Below are positions 25,310 to 35,022 of a stretch of DNA of 64,000 nt, piece by piece. The notes under the pieces are model-generated. The model saw nothing but the letters and a program-made list of their open reading frames with translations. It was not told where the DNA came from and did not search any database. Positions within the stretch are counted from its first letter, which is position 1, and every line of letters starts with the position of its first letter. A program made the translations under genes and the position numbers. Origin of the DNA: Cyanobacterium stanieri PCC 7202 (GTDB taxonomy: Bacteria; Cyanobacteriota; Cyanobacteriia; Cyanobacteriales; Cyanobacteriaceae); the NCBI GenBank assembly GCA_000317655.1, contig CP003940.1:496001-560000 (forward strand), in the 5' to 3' direction.

Positions 25310-26299
25310 CTACTTAATATTTTCTACCCATTTCCTAGGCTCACTTTTACGGCGAATATTACGCCAAATTTGGGTGGCGGCTAGGGTGCCATCAGCCACT
25401 GCCACAGATACTTGATTCAAGCCTTTTTTCAAGTCTCCTAGGGCAAAGATGCGCTCGTGGCTAGTTTGTGTCATGTCGTTAGTAACGAGATTTTCGCCAT
25501 CCCACTCCAAGCCTTCGATGCCTTTGAGATATTTGTTATGGTAAATCGAACCCATATTAATTAATCCTGTGGTGGCTTCGATAAATGTACCGTCTTCTAG
25601 CTCTACTCCTTGCATCTTATGCTTTTCGCCAACAAAACGGGCGATCGCACCTTCATACAAAGGATAACCGTGGTCAGCTAATTTTTGTTTCATCTCGTCG
25701 CTTACGGTACACAAACCATGGGTTAACACCGTAATATAGGGAGTAAACCAATTAAGTACAAAAGCGGCATTAATTTGAGACTCTTTACCAGCAATTAAAA
25801 CTGCTTTTTGATCCCACATATCAAAACCGTCACAAATCATGCAGACATGAAGAGTATAACCTGCATAATCATAAACATTTTGCATATCTTCCAACTCAGG
25901 TAAAACATCAATTACCCCAGAGGCAGCAATCAAATACTTACTGCGAAATACAGGATAAATACTATCCTTCCTACCTAACTTAACTTTCACTGCAAAGGTA
26001 TCCCCTTCATCGGTGACATCCTCCACAAAAGCCCTAAGATGATCCGCACCCCAGTTAATGGCTTGTTTGGTGCCATGTTGAATCAAATCACTACCCGGTG
26101 CATCAGGATCAATACCTAGATAGTTGCGTAAATCTTGCATCCAAATGGAACGCCCTTTACCCTTTTCAATAACCAAACACTTTAACCCATACCTAGCTAA
26201 ATAAATAGCCGCAGATAAGCCGCCCATACCACCACCAACCACAATGGCATCATAGACAGTATCAAGGCGAGATTCGTAATTTTTACTAGATAATTTCAT
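25310..26299 (-). CDS. Thioredoxin reductase-like FAD disulfide oxidoreductase
   Basis: The 329-residue flavoprotein has an N-terminal FAD Rossmann motif (AIVVGGGMGGLSAAIYL) and a redox-active CMIC followed by DGFD, where bacterial thioredoxin reductase has CATCDG. It ends with IFALGDLKKGLNQVSVAVADGT. The NAD(P)-binding half lacks a clean GxGxxA motif (VLIAGKESQINAAFVLN). That fits the cyanobacterial thioredoxin-reductase-like proteins (for example the DDOR type) that do not use NADPH as ordinary reductases do. This assignment is an inference from the motifs. It is divergent from a thioredoxin-fold protein gene, suggesting a shared redox role. Confidence 0.8.
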   Translation of the reverse strand: MKLSSKNYESRLDTVYDAIVVGGGMGGLSAAIYLARYGLKCLVIEKGKGRSIWMQDLRNYLGIDPDAPGSDLIQHGTKQAINWGADHLRAFVEDVTDEGDTFAVKVKLGRKDSIYPVFRSKYLIAASGVIDVLPELEDMQNVYDYAGYTLHVCMICDGFDMWDQKAVLIAGKESQINAAFVLNWFTPYITVLTHGLCTVSDEMKQKLADHGYPLYEGAIARFVGEKHKMQGVELEDGTFIEATTGLINMGSIYHNKYLKGIEGLEWDGENLVTNDMTQTSHERIFALGDLKKGLNQVSVAVADGTLAATQIWRNIRRKSEPRKWVENIK

Positions 26300-26494
26300 A
26301 TTTACAACTCCGATAAAACCATATTATTAATAAAAAAAATCCTTTGCCCAAGGAAAATTTTAGTATCGAGAAAGATGACATATTATTTACATTTTAACAT
26401 TCCTATCCAGTTATCCGTTTCGGTTTCCCCCCATAAAAAAGATAAAAAATCATGGGATAATAACCCATGTAAACAGAGAAAGAAATAATAACCT

Positions 26495-27079
26495 ATGGCA
26501 CGTACACCCTCAACAATGTTGGAATTAGGCACCAAAGCCCCTGATTTCACTCTCCCTGACACCGTTTCAGGCAAAAATATCTCTTTACAGGATTTTGCTG
26601 ACGCTAAAGGCTTATTGGTCATCTTTTTATCCTGCCATTGCCCCTTTGTAAAACACGTTAGGGCAGAGTATGCAAAACTTAGCAAGGATTATATTCCCCA
26701 AGGTTTAGCCATCGTTGCCATTAGTCCTAACGATGTGGAAAACTACCCCGATGATGCCCCTGATAAATTAAAAGAAATGGCAGAGCAAGAAGGTTTCAAT
26801 TTCCCCGTATGTTATGACGAAACCCAAGAAGTAGCCAAGGCTTATCGTGCCGCTTGTACCCCTGACTATTATTTATTTGATGGTGATCTAAAGTTGGTTT
26901 ACCGTGGGCAGTTGGATGATAGTCGTCCTAGTCTTGATGATGTTCCCGTGAATGGGGTTGATATGCGTAACGCCATCGAAGCCTTGTTATCGGGCAAAGA
27001 AGTTGACCAAAATCAAAAACCTAGTCTTGGTTGTAATATCAAATGGAAGAAGGGTAACGAACCTGATTATTTTGGCTAA
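26495..27079 (+). CDS. Thioredoxin-fold AhpC/TSA-like (peroxiredoxin-type) protein
   Basis: The 194-residue soluble protein has the AhpC/TSA-redoxin layout: GTKAPDFTLPDTVSGK, then LLVIFLSCHCPFVKHVRAEY with the active-site cysteines. ISPNDVENYPDDAP and YLFDGDLKLVYRGQLDDSRP follow. Related thioredoxin-family proteins usually read CNHCPFVKH; here the pair is SCHC, so the first cysteine has moved by one position. It probably acts as a thiol oxidoreductase or peroxide-reducing protein in the cytoplasm. It is transcribed divergently from a thioredoxin-reductase-like flavoprotein about 195 bp away. Confidence 0.8.
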   Translation: MARTPSTMLELGTKAPDFTLPDTVSGKNISLQDFADAKGLLVIFLSCHCPFVKHVRAEYAKLSKDYIPQGLAIVAISPNDVENYPDDAPDKLKEMAEQEGFNFPVCYDETQEVAKAYRAACTPDYYLFDGDLKLVYRGQLDDSRPSLDDVPVNGVDMRNAIEALLSGKEVDQNQKPSLGCNIKWKKGNEPDYFG

Positions 27080-27115
27080 ATTTTAAGGGATTGAATAAGA
27101 GGTTATTGAAAAACG

Positions 27116-27155
27116 TTTTCGCCCCCTAAATCCCCCAAGTTTGGGGGACTTTCAC
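27116..27155 (+). repeat. Dispersed C5/G5 palindromic repeat, copy 2
   Basis: This copy has the same orientation as copy 1 (GCCCCCTAAATCCCCC ... GGGGGACTTTCA). It lies upstream of the MPBQ methyltransferase gene and faces copy 3 in inverted orientation on the other side of that gene. Confidence 0.8.
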
Positions 27156-27238
27156 CTTAAACTAAGGCACTAGAATTGACAAAAAATGATATTATAAGAG
27201 CATTGTAAACAAATATTAAGGTAGAAAGGTTTATATTA

Positions 27239-28225
27239 ATGTCTCTATATTACATATTGGGTGCGATCGCCCTATTATTGGTATTAGGAATCGTTATTTA
27301 TTTGGCAACTCCCCGCAGTTTTGAAACCCCCGACACCGTAGCCAACTCCTATGATGAATGGACAGATGACGGTATCTTAGAATTTTATTGGGGAGAACAT
27401 ATCCACCTAGGACATTACGGCTCACCACCAAGAAAAAAAGACTTTTTAGAAGCCAAAGCCGACTTTGTCCATGAAATGGTGAAATGGGGTGGTTTAGACA
27501 AATTACCCAAAGGCACCAAAGTTTTAGACGTAGGTTGTGGTATTGGTGGCAGTACCCGCATTTTAGCCAAAAGCTATGGTTTTGACGCTACAGGTATCAC
27601 CATCAGCCCCAAACAGGTACAAAGAGCCACAGAATTGACCCCTGAAGGTGTTACTGCAAAATTTCAGGTAGATAATGCCCTTGACTTGTCTTTCCCTGAC
27701 AACAGTTTTGATGTGGTTTGGTCTATTGAAGCGGGCCCTCACATGCCCGACAAGGCAAAATACGCTCAGGAAATGATGCGAGTGTTAAAACCTGGTGGAA
27801 CCCTCGTAGTAGCAGACTGGAACCAAAGAGACGATCGCCAAGTACCCCTCAATGGATGGGAAAAAGTGGTTATGCGTCAATTATTAGATCAATGGTCTCA
27901 TCCTTCCTTCTCCAGTATCGAAGGCTTTTCTGAACAAATTGCCGAAACTGGCATGGTAGATGGCGAAGTAGTTACCGCTGATTGGACAAAAGAAACTTTA
28001 CCCTCTTGGTTAGAGTCCATCTGGCAAGGGGTGGTAAGACCTGAAGGTATTATCCGTTTTGGTGTTTCTGGTCTAATCAAGTCTTTGCGCGAAGTACCTA
28101 CCATGTTATTAATGCGTGTGGGTTTTGGTGCTGGTTTATGTCGCTTTGGTATGTTCAAAGCCATCAAATCTCAAAATGTAACCACCACCAAAGCAGTTAC
28201 AACTTCCGAAACCGTCAACGCTTAA
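27239..28225 (+). CDS. 2-methyl-6-phytyl/solanyl-1,4-benzoquinol methyltransferase (sll0418 type)
   Basis: The enzyme methylates 2-methyl-6-phytylbenzoquinol and its solanyl analogue, a step of tocopherol and plastoquinone synthesis at the membrane. The 328-residue protein has an N-terminal membrane anchor (residues 3-24), then TVANSYDEWTDDGILEFYWG, which is nearly identical to the Synechocystis enzyme in my memory of it. SAM motif VLDVGCGIGGS, then SIEAGPHMPDKAKYA and ADWNQRDDRQVPLN follow. The C-terminal MRVGFGAGLCRFGMFKA is also family-typical. The gene is monocistronic, bounded on both sides by inverted copies of a dispersed palindrome. Confidence 0.93.
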   Translation: MSLYYILGAIALLLVLGIVIYLATPRSFETPDTVANSYDEWTDDGILEFYWGEHIHLGHYGSPPRKKDFLEAKADFVHEMVKWGGLDKLPKGTKVLDVGCGIGGSTRILAKSYGFDATGITISPKQVQRATELTPEGVTAKFQVDNALDLSFPDNSFDVVWSIEAGPHMPDKAKYAQEMMRVLKPGGTLVVADWNQRDDRQVPLNGWEKVVMRQLLDQWSHPSFSSIEGFSEQIAETGMVDGEVVTADWTKETLPSWLESIWQGVVRPEGIIRFGVSGLIKSLREVPTMLLMRVGFGAGLCRFGMFKAIKSQNVTTTKAVTTSETVNA

Positions 28226-28250
28226 GATGGGTTTTGCATTCTGAATCTAT

Positions 28251-28286
28251 AAGTCCCCCAGAATTGGGGGATTTAGGGGGCAAAAC
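28251..28286 (-). repeat. Dispersed C5/G5 palindromic repeat, copy 3 (inverted)
   Basis: This copy reads AAGTCCCCCAGAATTGGGGG then ATTTAGGGGGCAAAAC, the reverse orientation of copies 1 and 2. It starts 26 bp after the methyltransferase stop codon and could act as a 3' hairpin. Confidence 0.8.
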
Positions 28287-28332
28287 AATGATTTTTTTTC
28301 ACCACTGAATCACTAGGAATTAATATCATTTC

Positions 28333-28353
28333 CATTGCCCATTGCCTATTCCC
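28333..28353. repeat. Short tandem heptamer repeat (3 units)
   Basis: CATTGCC, CATTGCC and TATTCCC follow one another, just upstream of the FAD monooxygenase gene. Confidence 0.7.
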
Positions 28354-28385
28354 AAAAATTTAATTTATAATTCCACTTCTAAAAG

Positions 28386-29570
28386 ATGTCAGAAAAAATC
28401 GCTATTATTGGGGCAGGAATCGGAGGTTTAACCCTCGCCCTAGCTTTAGAGAAAAAAGGGATCGACTTTCATTTGTATGAACAGGCAAACTCTTTTGAGG
28501 CGTTGGGTTATGGGTTACAGTTAAGCCCTAATGTGGTGAGAGTTTTACAAAATTTAGGCATGAGTAAGAACTTAGAAGCCATATCTCACCGTTGTTTCGG
28601 CTTTGAGTTAAGATCTTTTGAGGGCGATCGCACTTTAGCTCAATGGAAGTTAGATAGTGACACTCCCTATTATCAATGTCGTCGAGCGGATTTGCACCAA
28701 TTACTATACAATTCTCTCCAAAATAAACATAGTATTAGTTTCGCTCAAAAACTGACATCATATCGGGTAGAAGGGGAAGAAATTACCCTCAATTTTGCAC
28801 ACCAAGATTTGGTCAAAAGCCATGCCCTAGTGGGAGCAGATGGAGTGCGATCGCCAGTACGCCAAACCCTGTTCCCCCAAGAAAAACCCCAGTATGCAGG
28901 ATATGCCGCCTACCGAGCCATATTACCCTTCAAAGCAGAATATAACCCCCTCATGGACAAAGCCACCGTATGGATGGGGGAAAATCATCACGTAGTTGCC
29001 TACCCCAACGGCAATCAAAACCCATGGTTAAACCTCGTTTTGGTAGTAAAAGACTCTCAATGGCATCAACAGGGTTGGACAATTCCCGCCGATAAACAAG
29101 AAATCGCCCAAAGTTTCAAAAATAAATCAAAACTACTAAACACCATTTTAACCGACTTGGTATCTAACCCCGAACCTTGCTACAAATGGGGTTTATTTGA
29201 CCATCAACCCCTTCCTTTTTGGACTCAGGGCAAAATTACCCTTTTAGGAGACTCTGCCCATCCTCTTCTTCCTTTTCAGGCTCAGGGGGCAGCCATGGCG
29301 ATGGAGGATGCCTATATACTAGCCCACTGCATCGCCCAAGAAACCAGCATTCAAACAGCCTTCGTCAAATATCAACACTTGAGGCTAAAACGCACCGCCA
29401 AAGTACAACAAACCTCTCGCAACAACGCCAATATATTCCACGCCACAGGCATCAAAGCCATGGTGAGGGATATGGGTTTGGGCTTAATTTCCCTCGTGAA
29501 TGGGCAATTACTCAATCAAAAAACCGCTTGGATTTACAACTATGATCCAATCAAATTAGTGAATATTTAA
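28386..29570 (+). CDS. FAD-dependent aromatic-type monooxygenase
   Basis: The 394-residue flavoprotein belongs to the class A hydroxylases (salicylate hydroxylase/UbiH/zeaxanthin epoxidase-like). It has the FAD motif IAIIGAGIGGLTLALALEKKG, the DG motif VGADGVRSPVRQ and the GD motif LLGDSAHPLLPFQAQGAAMA. It would use NAD(P)H and O2 to hydroxylate or epoxidise an aromatic or polyene substrate. There is no membrane segment. The substrate is not deducible. Its place next to the MPBQ methyltransferase makes a quinone or tocopherol-related substrate possible, but the repeats between them argue against one transcript. Confidence 0.82.
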   Translation: MSEKIAIIGAGIGGLTLALALEKKGIDFHLYEQANSFEALGYGLQLSPNVVRVLQNLGMSKNLEAISHRCFGFELRSFEGDRTLAQWKLDSDTPYYQCRRADLHQLLYNSLQNKHSISFAQKLTSYRVEGEEITLNFAHQDLVKSHALVGADGVRSPVRQTLFPQEKPQYAGYAAYRAILPFKAEYNPLMDKATVWMGENHHVVAYPNGNQNPWLNLVLVVKDSQWHQQGWTIPADKQEIAQSFKNKSKLLNTILTDLVSNPEPCYKWGLFDHQPLPFWTQGKITLLGDSAHPLLPFQAQGAAMAMEDAYILAHCIAQETSIQTAFVKYQHLRLKRTAKVQQTSRNNANIFHATGIKAMVRDMGLGLISLVNGQLLNQKTAWIYNYDPIKLVNI

Positions 29571-30206
29571 TTAACTCCGTTGGGCGTACATCCTTCGTAA
29601 CACGTCTCCCGGGTCGATTCTTTGACCATTATATTTCAATTCCCAATGGAGATGAGGGCCTGTGGTGTTTCCCGTCATACCCACCCTACCAATACGCGCC
29701 CCGAGGGGGATGCTTTGCCCTTGAGGAATAAAAATTCCCCCCTGTCTATCAACTAAAGCCCTGCCCCGATTAGTATTTTCGATCGCCCCTATCATGTGAC
29801 AATAAGTATGATTCCATGCTCCAGAGCGAATAGTGATCATAGTACCGCAACCTGTATGATCAGATAAAGCAACTACTTCCCCTGACCACCAACTGCGAAT
29901 ATAACTACCCATAGGAGCGGCAATATCTAAGCCACCATGAAACTGTCTTCTGCCTGTAATGGGATGAACACGATAGCCAAATGGTGACGTATATCTTTGG
30001 AAGTTTTCCACAGGGAAAGATGCACGACTCCAAAGACTTGCTGCCACAACAGTTTGCGATCGCACTGGGGCTGTTGGTACCAACATATAATGAAGAGTGA
30101 CAATCAAAGAAAAGGTCACTAAACATAAAAAAATACTAGCAAGACGCAATTTTTTCCCTAGCACATTGAACCCCTTACCCTTTTCAGGTAATGTTCGCTT
30201 TAACAT
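29571..30206 (-). CDS. M23 family metallopeptidase (LytM domain)
   Basis: The 211-residue protein has an N-terminal membrane anchor or signal segment (about residues 19-41). A LytM/peptidase M23 domain follows with the zinc ligands in HGGLDIAAP (HxxxD) and GPHLHWELKYNG (HxH). Members cut peptidoglycan cross-bridges or, if degenerate, activate amidases; the metal site is complete here. It should act in the periplasm on the cell wall. It converges with the monooxygenase gene, with no gap between stop codons. Confidence 0.9.
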   Translation of the reverse strand: MLKRTLPEKGKGFNVLGKKLRLASIFLCLVTFSLIVTLHYMLVPTAPVRSQTVVAASLWSRASFPVENFQRYTSPFGYRVHPITGRRQFHGGLDIAAPMGSYIRSWWSGEVVALSDHTGCGTMITIRSGAWNHTYCHMIGAIENTNRGRALVDRQGGIFIPQGQSIPLGARIGRVGMTGNTTGPHLHWELKYNGQRIDPGDVLRRMYAQRS

Positions 30207-30286
30207 TACTCCTCACCAAATGGATTTATAGAACACAATAAACAATTTTAACCCACGAAAATGAAAATGGGGTAAAGCCGCAAAAT

Positions 30287-31150
30287 TTAACGGAATAATA
30301 AGGCAGGAACACTCGTATTTCTTAATAATTGAATGGTAGTGCTACCAATTATTAGATTTCTGATGCGACTATGACCATAAGCCCCCATAATCAACAAATT
30401 TATCTGATTTATGTCAATATAACTAGAAATAACACCCTCAGCTTCTCCAGATAAGAATAGTGATTGAACATTAAAACCAGCATTTTTTAATAAACGAGAA
30501 CCCTTCTCCAACTTACTGACACCTTCCTGATTTTTTGCTGTTTTACTGACCATCAGCAGATGAACTTCTAAATCTTTCATGAAAGGAAAATCTATCAAAA
30601 ACTGCAAAATTTTATCCCCTGTGGCACTACCATCATAGGCAATCAAAACTCGATCAATATTGATATAATCACGGGGAAAAACAAAACAAGGTTTAGTGAT
30701 AGAACGGACAATTCTTTCTAAATTTGCCCCCAGATAGGGGGAATGATACTCGGCATTTTCTCCCCGTTTGCCCAAAACAATTAAATCTGCCTTTTCCTCC
30801 ATATCTTTGATACACTCTGCCAAAAAGCCTGTTTTGTGAAGGCAATTAACACTTTCCACCCCTTCTTGTTCTAGCATTTCCTTGGTTTGATCCAAAATTA
30901 CCTTGGCTCGTAAGTGATTTAACTTTGCCCTTTCATGTTCCAATTCCACCAACTTTTGCAATAACTCATCAGAAGCCCCTAAACCAATACTATTATTCCA
31001 AATATCTTGAGACGACTTACTCTGAGTTCGATTATCTGTCACCGACAAAACATTGACCATGGCGCCCAATCTTTTGGCTATCCAAGCGGTATATTTATGG
31101 GCATTTTCACCATAACTAGAACCATCGGCACAAAGTAAAATATTTTTCAT
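30287..31150 (-). CDS. Tandem universal stress protein (two UspA domains)
   Basis: The 287-residue cytoplasmic protein contains two UspA folds. The first starts at NILLCADGSSYGENAHKYT and has DLIVLGKRGENAEY; the second starts at RVLIAYDGSATGDKILQFL and has LLIMGAYGHSRIRNLIIGSTT. The second domain has the ATP-binding G-2X-G-9X-G(S/T) pattern, while the first is less complete. Such proteins respond to starvation or oxidative stress. It stands alone upstream of the peptidase gene on the same strand. Confidence 0.88.
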   Translation of the reverse strand: MKNILLCADGSSYGENAHKYTAWIAKRLGAMVNVLSVTDNRTQSKSSQDIWNNSIGLGASDELLQKLVELEHERAKLNHLRAKVILDQTKEMLEQEGVESVNCLHKTGFLAECIKDMEEKADLIVLGKRGENAEYHSPYLGANLERIVRSITKPCFVFPRDYINIDRVLIAYDGSATGDKILQFLIDFPFMKDLEVHLLMVSKTAKNQEGVSKLEKGSRLLKNAGFNVQSLFLSGEAEGVISSYIDINQINLLIMGAYGHSRIRNLIIGSTTIQLLRNTSVPALLFR

Positions 31151-31323
31151 GACTCAATCTTTTGGAGTGGATAATAGTAAACTTTACTAATCGGATTTGG
31201 TGTAATAACCTATCTTGAATCTCAAAAGAGGACTCCCGTTGAATTTAACAGCAAAAAAACACACACTTCAAATCAACGGGAGATGAATTTTGAGCAACCA
31301 AGAAACCGAGCGACAGCGAGTAT

Positions 31324-31473
31324 TTATTTTTCTTCAACTTCGGGTAATTGCTTACAGTAATCTTGAATCACCTCTGACATACTTACTTGCTTAGACTTGG
31401 CAAATTTCGCCAGTCTTGCTTTTTCATCATCAGTTAACCTAACCAACAATAATTTTTCTCTAGTCATTAACAT
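31324..31473 (-). CDS. Ribbon-helix-helix-like 49-aa protein within the IS element
   Basis: The frame encodes MLMTREKLLLVRLTDDEKAR then a helix LAKFAKSKQVSMSEVIQDYC and an acidic tail. A basic beta strand (LLLVRLTDDE) followed by two helices with a (V)SMSEVIQ turn is the CopG/Arc ribbon-helix-helix pattern, a small DNA-binding dimer. It is divergent from tnpB and lies inside the left-end hairpin, so it probably belongs to the element and may repress it. There is no clear ribosome binding site. A second ATG two codons downstream (31467) is equally possible. Confidence 0.55.
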   Translation of the reverse strand: MLMTREKLLLVRLTDDEKARLAKFAKSKQVSMSEVIQDYCKQLPEVEEK

Positions 31474-31526
31474 TATATACAATTTGTTATAGTATTAGAG
31501 TAACAAACAATGTTGGCTAATAACCA

Positions 31527-32749
31527 GTGATTACCTTAACTTACCAGTTCAGGCTAAAACTAAATAGACAACAAACTCAAGAAGTGGAACACATTTTGAG
31601 TGTCTGTAAGTCGGTTTATAATTACGCTTTAGCTGAACGTAAGCACTGGTATAACAGCCGTAAATCACTGGTTGATCGTTGTTCATTATTTGCTGAGTAT
31701 ATAATCCCCGCTAACGCACCATATCCTAGTTATAACAACCAAGCAAAAAACTTAACCATTGCCAAGAAAACTAACCCAGACTTAAAATCTGTTAATGCTC
31801 AAGTATTACAACAGACTCTGAAAACTTTAGACAAAGCTTTTTCTGATATGAAAGCTAAAGGTTTTGGTTTTCCCCGTTTTAAAAAGCACACTTTAAGTTT
31901 TGTTTTCCCTGCCATGCTAAAAAATTGTTTAGGGGAAGGCAAGGTTAAGTTACCACAATTAGGCTGGTTAAGAATTAAACAGTCAAGAGATTATCCTACC
32001 GGATTTGAGCCAAAACAAGCTCGTATTGTGAAAAAGCAACAGGTTATTATCTGATGATTGCTTTTCAATCTCAAGAATCTTGTCCTGATGCGCCTGTGGG
32101 AAAAGTTAGTTTAGGGATAGATGCAGGGATAGAATCATTTATTGCTACAGATAGAGGAGAGTTAATCAAAGCCCCTAAGTTTTTGTTAAAAGCACAGAGT
32201 CAGCTTAAATTGCTACAAAGACGCTTAAAACATAAGATTAAAGGCTCTAATAATTGGTTAAAACTCCAAAACAAGATAGCAAAAATCCATGAAAAAGTAG
32301 CTAACACTCGCCGTGATTGGCATTTTAAGTTAGCAAATTACCTCTGCGATTTGACTGACAACATTTTTGTGGAGGATATAAATTTTGTTTCTTGGAGTCG
32401 AGGGATTGTGAGAAAGCAATCTTTGGACTCGGGTATAGGGCAGTTTATTAATGAAATATTGCCATATGTGTGCTGGAAACGAAGTAAGTTTTATCTGAAA
32501 GTTGACAAAAATGGTACATCCCAAGAATGTAGTAACTGTGGTACTCACACGGGCAAAAAGCATTTGAATCAGAGAGTACATAGTTGCCAGTATTGCGGTT
32601 ATACCGCACCAAGAGATGTGGTTAGTGCAGAGGTAATTAGAAATAGAGGATTAATTGCGGTAGGGCATACCGTGAATCAAATTGCTTATAGAGACGTACT
32701 GACGGGGATTGGTCAAGGCAACTTGCTTAATCTAGTTAAGTGTCTGTGA
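31527..32749 (+). pseudogene. tnpB: TnpB RNA-guided nuclease-like protein, split by a frameshift
   Basis: The first frame (31527-32054, 175 aa, GTG start) holds the OrfB N-terminal domain (MITLTYQFRLKLNRQQ, VCKSVYNYALAERKHWY). The second (32054-32749, 231 aa) holds the RuvC part: LGIDAGIESF, FVEDINFVSW with the Glu, a zinc ribbon CSNCG...CQYCGY and APRDVVSAEVIRNRG with the last Asp. One missing G near 32043 (CAGGTTATTAT, expected CAGGGTTATTAT) explains the break. The frames meet as TGATG, so coupled translation of two parts is formally possible. All catalytic residues survive. Decay of an IS gene is the simplest reading. Confidence 0.82.
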
Positions 32750-32812
32750 AGTAAGAATCCCCCGACATAATCTTTGATTTGTCGGTGGGAGTGTCAACAT
32801 GTTCATCAAGCA

Positions 32813-32848
32813 AACAAAAAACCCCCCGAACCAAATTCGAGAGGGTTA
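32813..32848 (-). terminator. Intrinsic terminator of rplY
   Basis: On the minus strand AACCCTCTCGAA pairs with TTCGGGGGGTT (small mismatches), followed by a T run. It lies 23 bp after the rplY stop codon. Confidence 0.7.
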
Positions 32849-32870
32849 TGGAGGTTAAAATCAATGAAAA

Positions 32871-33434
32871 TTAACCTTTCTTACGAGGTGCAACAATACC
32901 AATGATGTTTTTATTAGGATCATCTAATACATTGATTCCTTCAGGTAATACTAAATCACCTACTTGGAAAGTTTTACCAATATCAACTTTACTAATGTCC
33001 ATTTCCAAGAATTGAGGAATGCTATCAGGGAAACAACGAACTTTAACCTCAGTTACCATTTGCTCCATGATACCACCCTTCTTGATACCAATAGCAGCAC
33101 CAACAATCTTCACAGGAACTACAACCTCCACCTGATTTTCTCCAGAAGGACAGAAGAAACTAATATGGTGTAAGGTTCTTTTCCAAGGATGGGATTGAAC
33201 TTCCCTGATCAATACTTTACCATTCCAAGAAAGTTCGGGGATGGTCATATCAACTAAAGTGTTGTTGATAGAAGCATTTTTGAGAAGAGTAAGGGCTTCT
33301 TTGTGACCTAAAACTAAGGAAATAGCTTCAGAACCATCATGACCATATAAATTAGCGGGAAGCATACCCTCACGACGTAAGGCTCTAGGTTTAGAACCTT
33401 CGGGTCTGGTTTTACATTCTAATGTGACTTGCAT
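32871..33434 (-). CDS. rplY: 50S ribosomal protein L25/general stress protein Ctc
   Basis: The 187-residue protein has the L25 5S rRNA-binding domain (LECKTRPEGSKPRALRREG, LPANLYGHDG) and the added C-terminal TL5/CTC beta domain (VPVKIVGAAIGIKKGGIMEQ, FLEMDISKVDIGKTFQVGDL). This is the long Ctc form, common in cyanobacteria. It binds 5S rRNA in the large subunit. It sits about 100 bp downstream of purA on the same strand; in cyanobacteria these two genes are often neighbours. A good terminator follows. Confidence 0.94.
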   Translation of the reverse strand: MQVTLECKTRPEGSKPRALRREGMLPANLYGHDGSEAISLVLGHKEALTLLKNASINNTLVDMTIPELSWNGKVLIREVQSHPWKRTLHHISFFCPSGENQVEVVVPVKIVGAAIGIKKGGIMEQMVTEVKVRCFPDSIPQFLEMDISKVDIGKTFQVGDLVLPEGINVLDDPNKNIIGIVAPRKKG

Positions 33435-33535
33435 TTTTTTTACCGATTTAATTATAAGTTTTATATTTTGATAATTGATCCTGTAATAGGATTAATTTTG
33501 GAACAATTTTAATAATAACCAAAATATACTTTTAT

Positions 33536-34918
<1,383 letters not shown>

Positions 34919-34966
34919 TTAATTTTTTTATGTCAAGTTTTATTCTGGGCAATAGGGAAGGAATTG

Positions 34967-34994
34967 ACAATGGATAATGGACAATGGACAATTA
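34967..34994. repeat. Short tandem heptamer repeat (4 units)
   Basis: ACAATGG, ATAATGG, ACAATGG and ACAATTA follow one another in the gap between purA and thiD, ending 28 bp before the thiD start. Confidence 0.75.
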
Positions 34995-35022
34995 ATAATC
35001 GACACAAGTGGGTAAAAAGATT

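Larger units (their letters stand above)
31230..32800 (+). mobile_element. IS200/IS605-group, TnpB-only insertion element (no TnpA)
   Basis: The left end has a 10 bp stem, CTCCCGTTGA (31233-31242) and TCAACGGGAG (31273-31282). The right end has an imperfect hairpin, TCCCCCGAC (32758-32766) with GTCGGTGGGA (32781-32790), followed by GTGTCAAC. Such subterminal hairpins mark IS605-group ends. Between them lie a divergent small DNA-binding protein gene and a split tnpB. No Y1 transposase gene is present, so mobility would need help in trans. The exact ends are not known. Confidence 0.65.
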
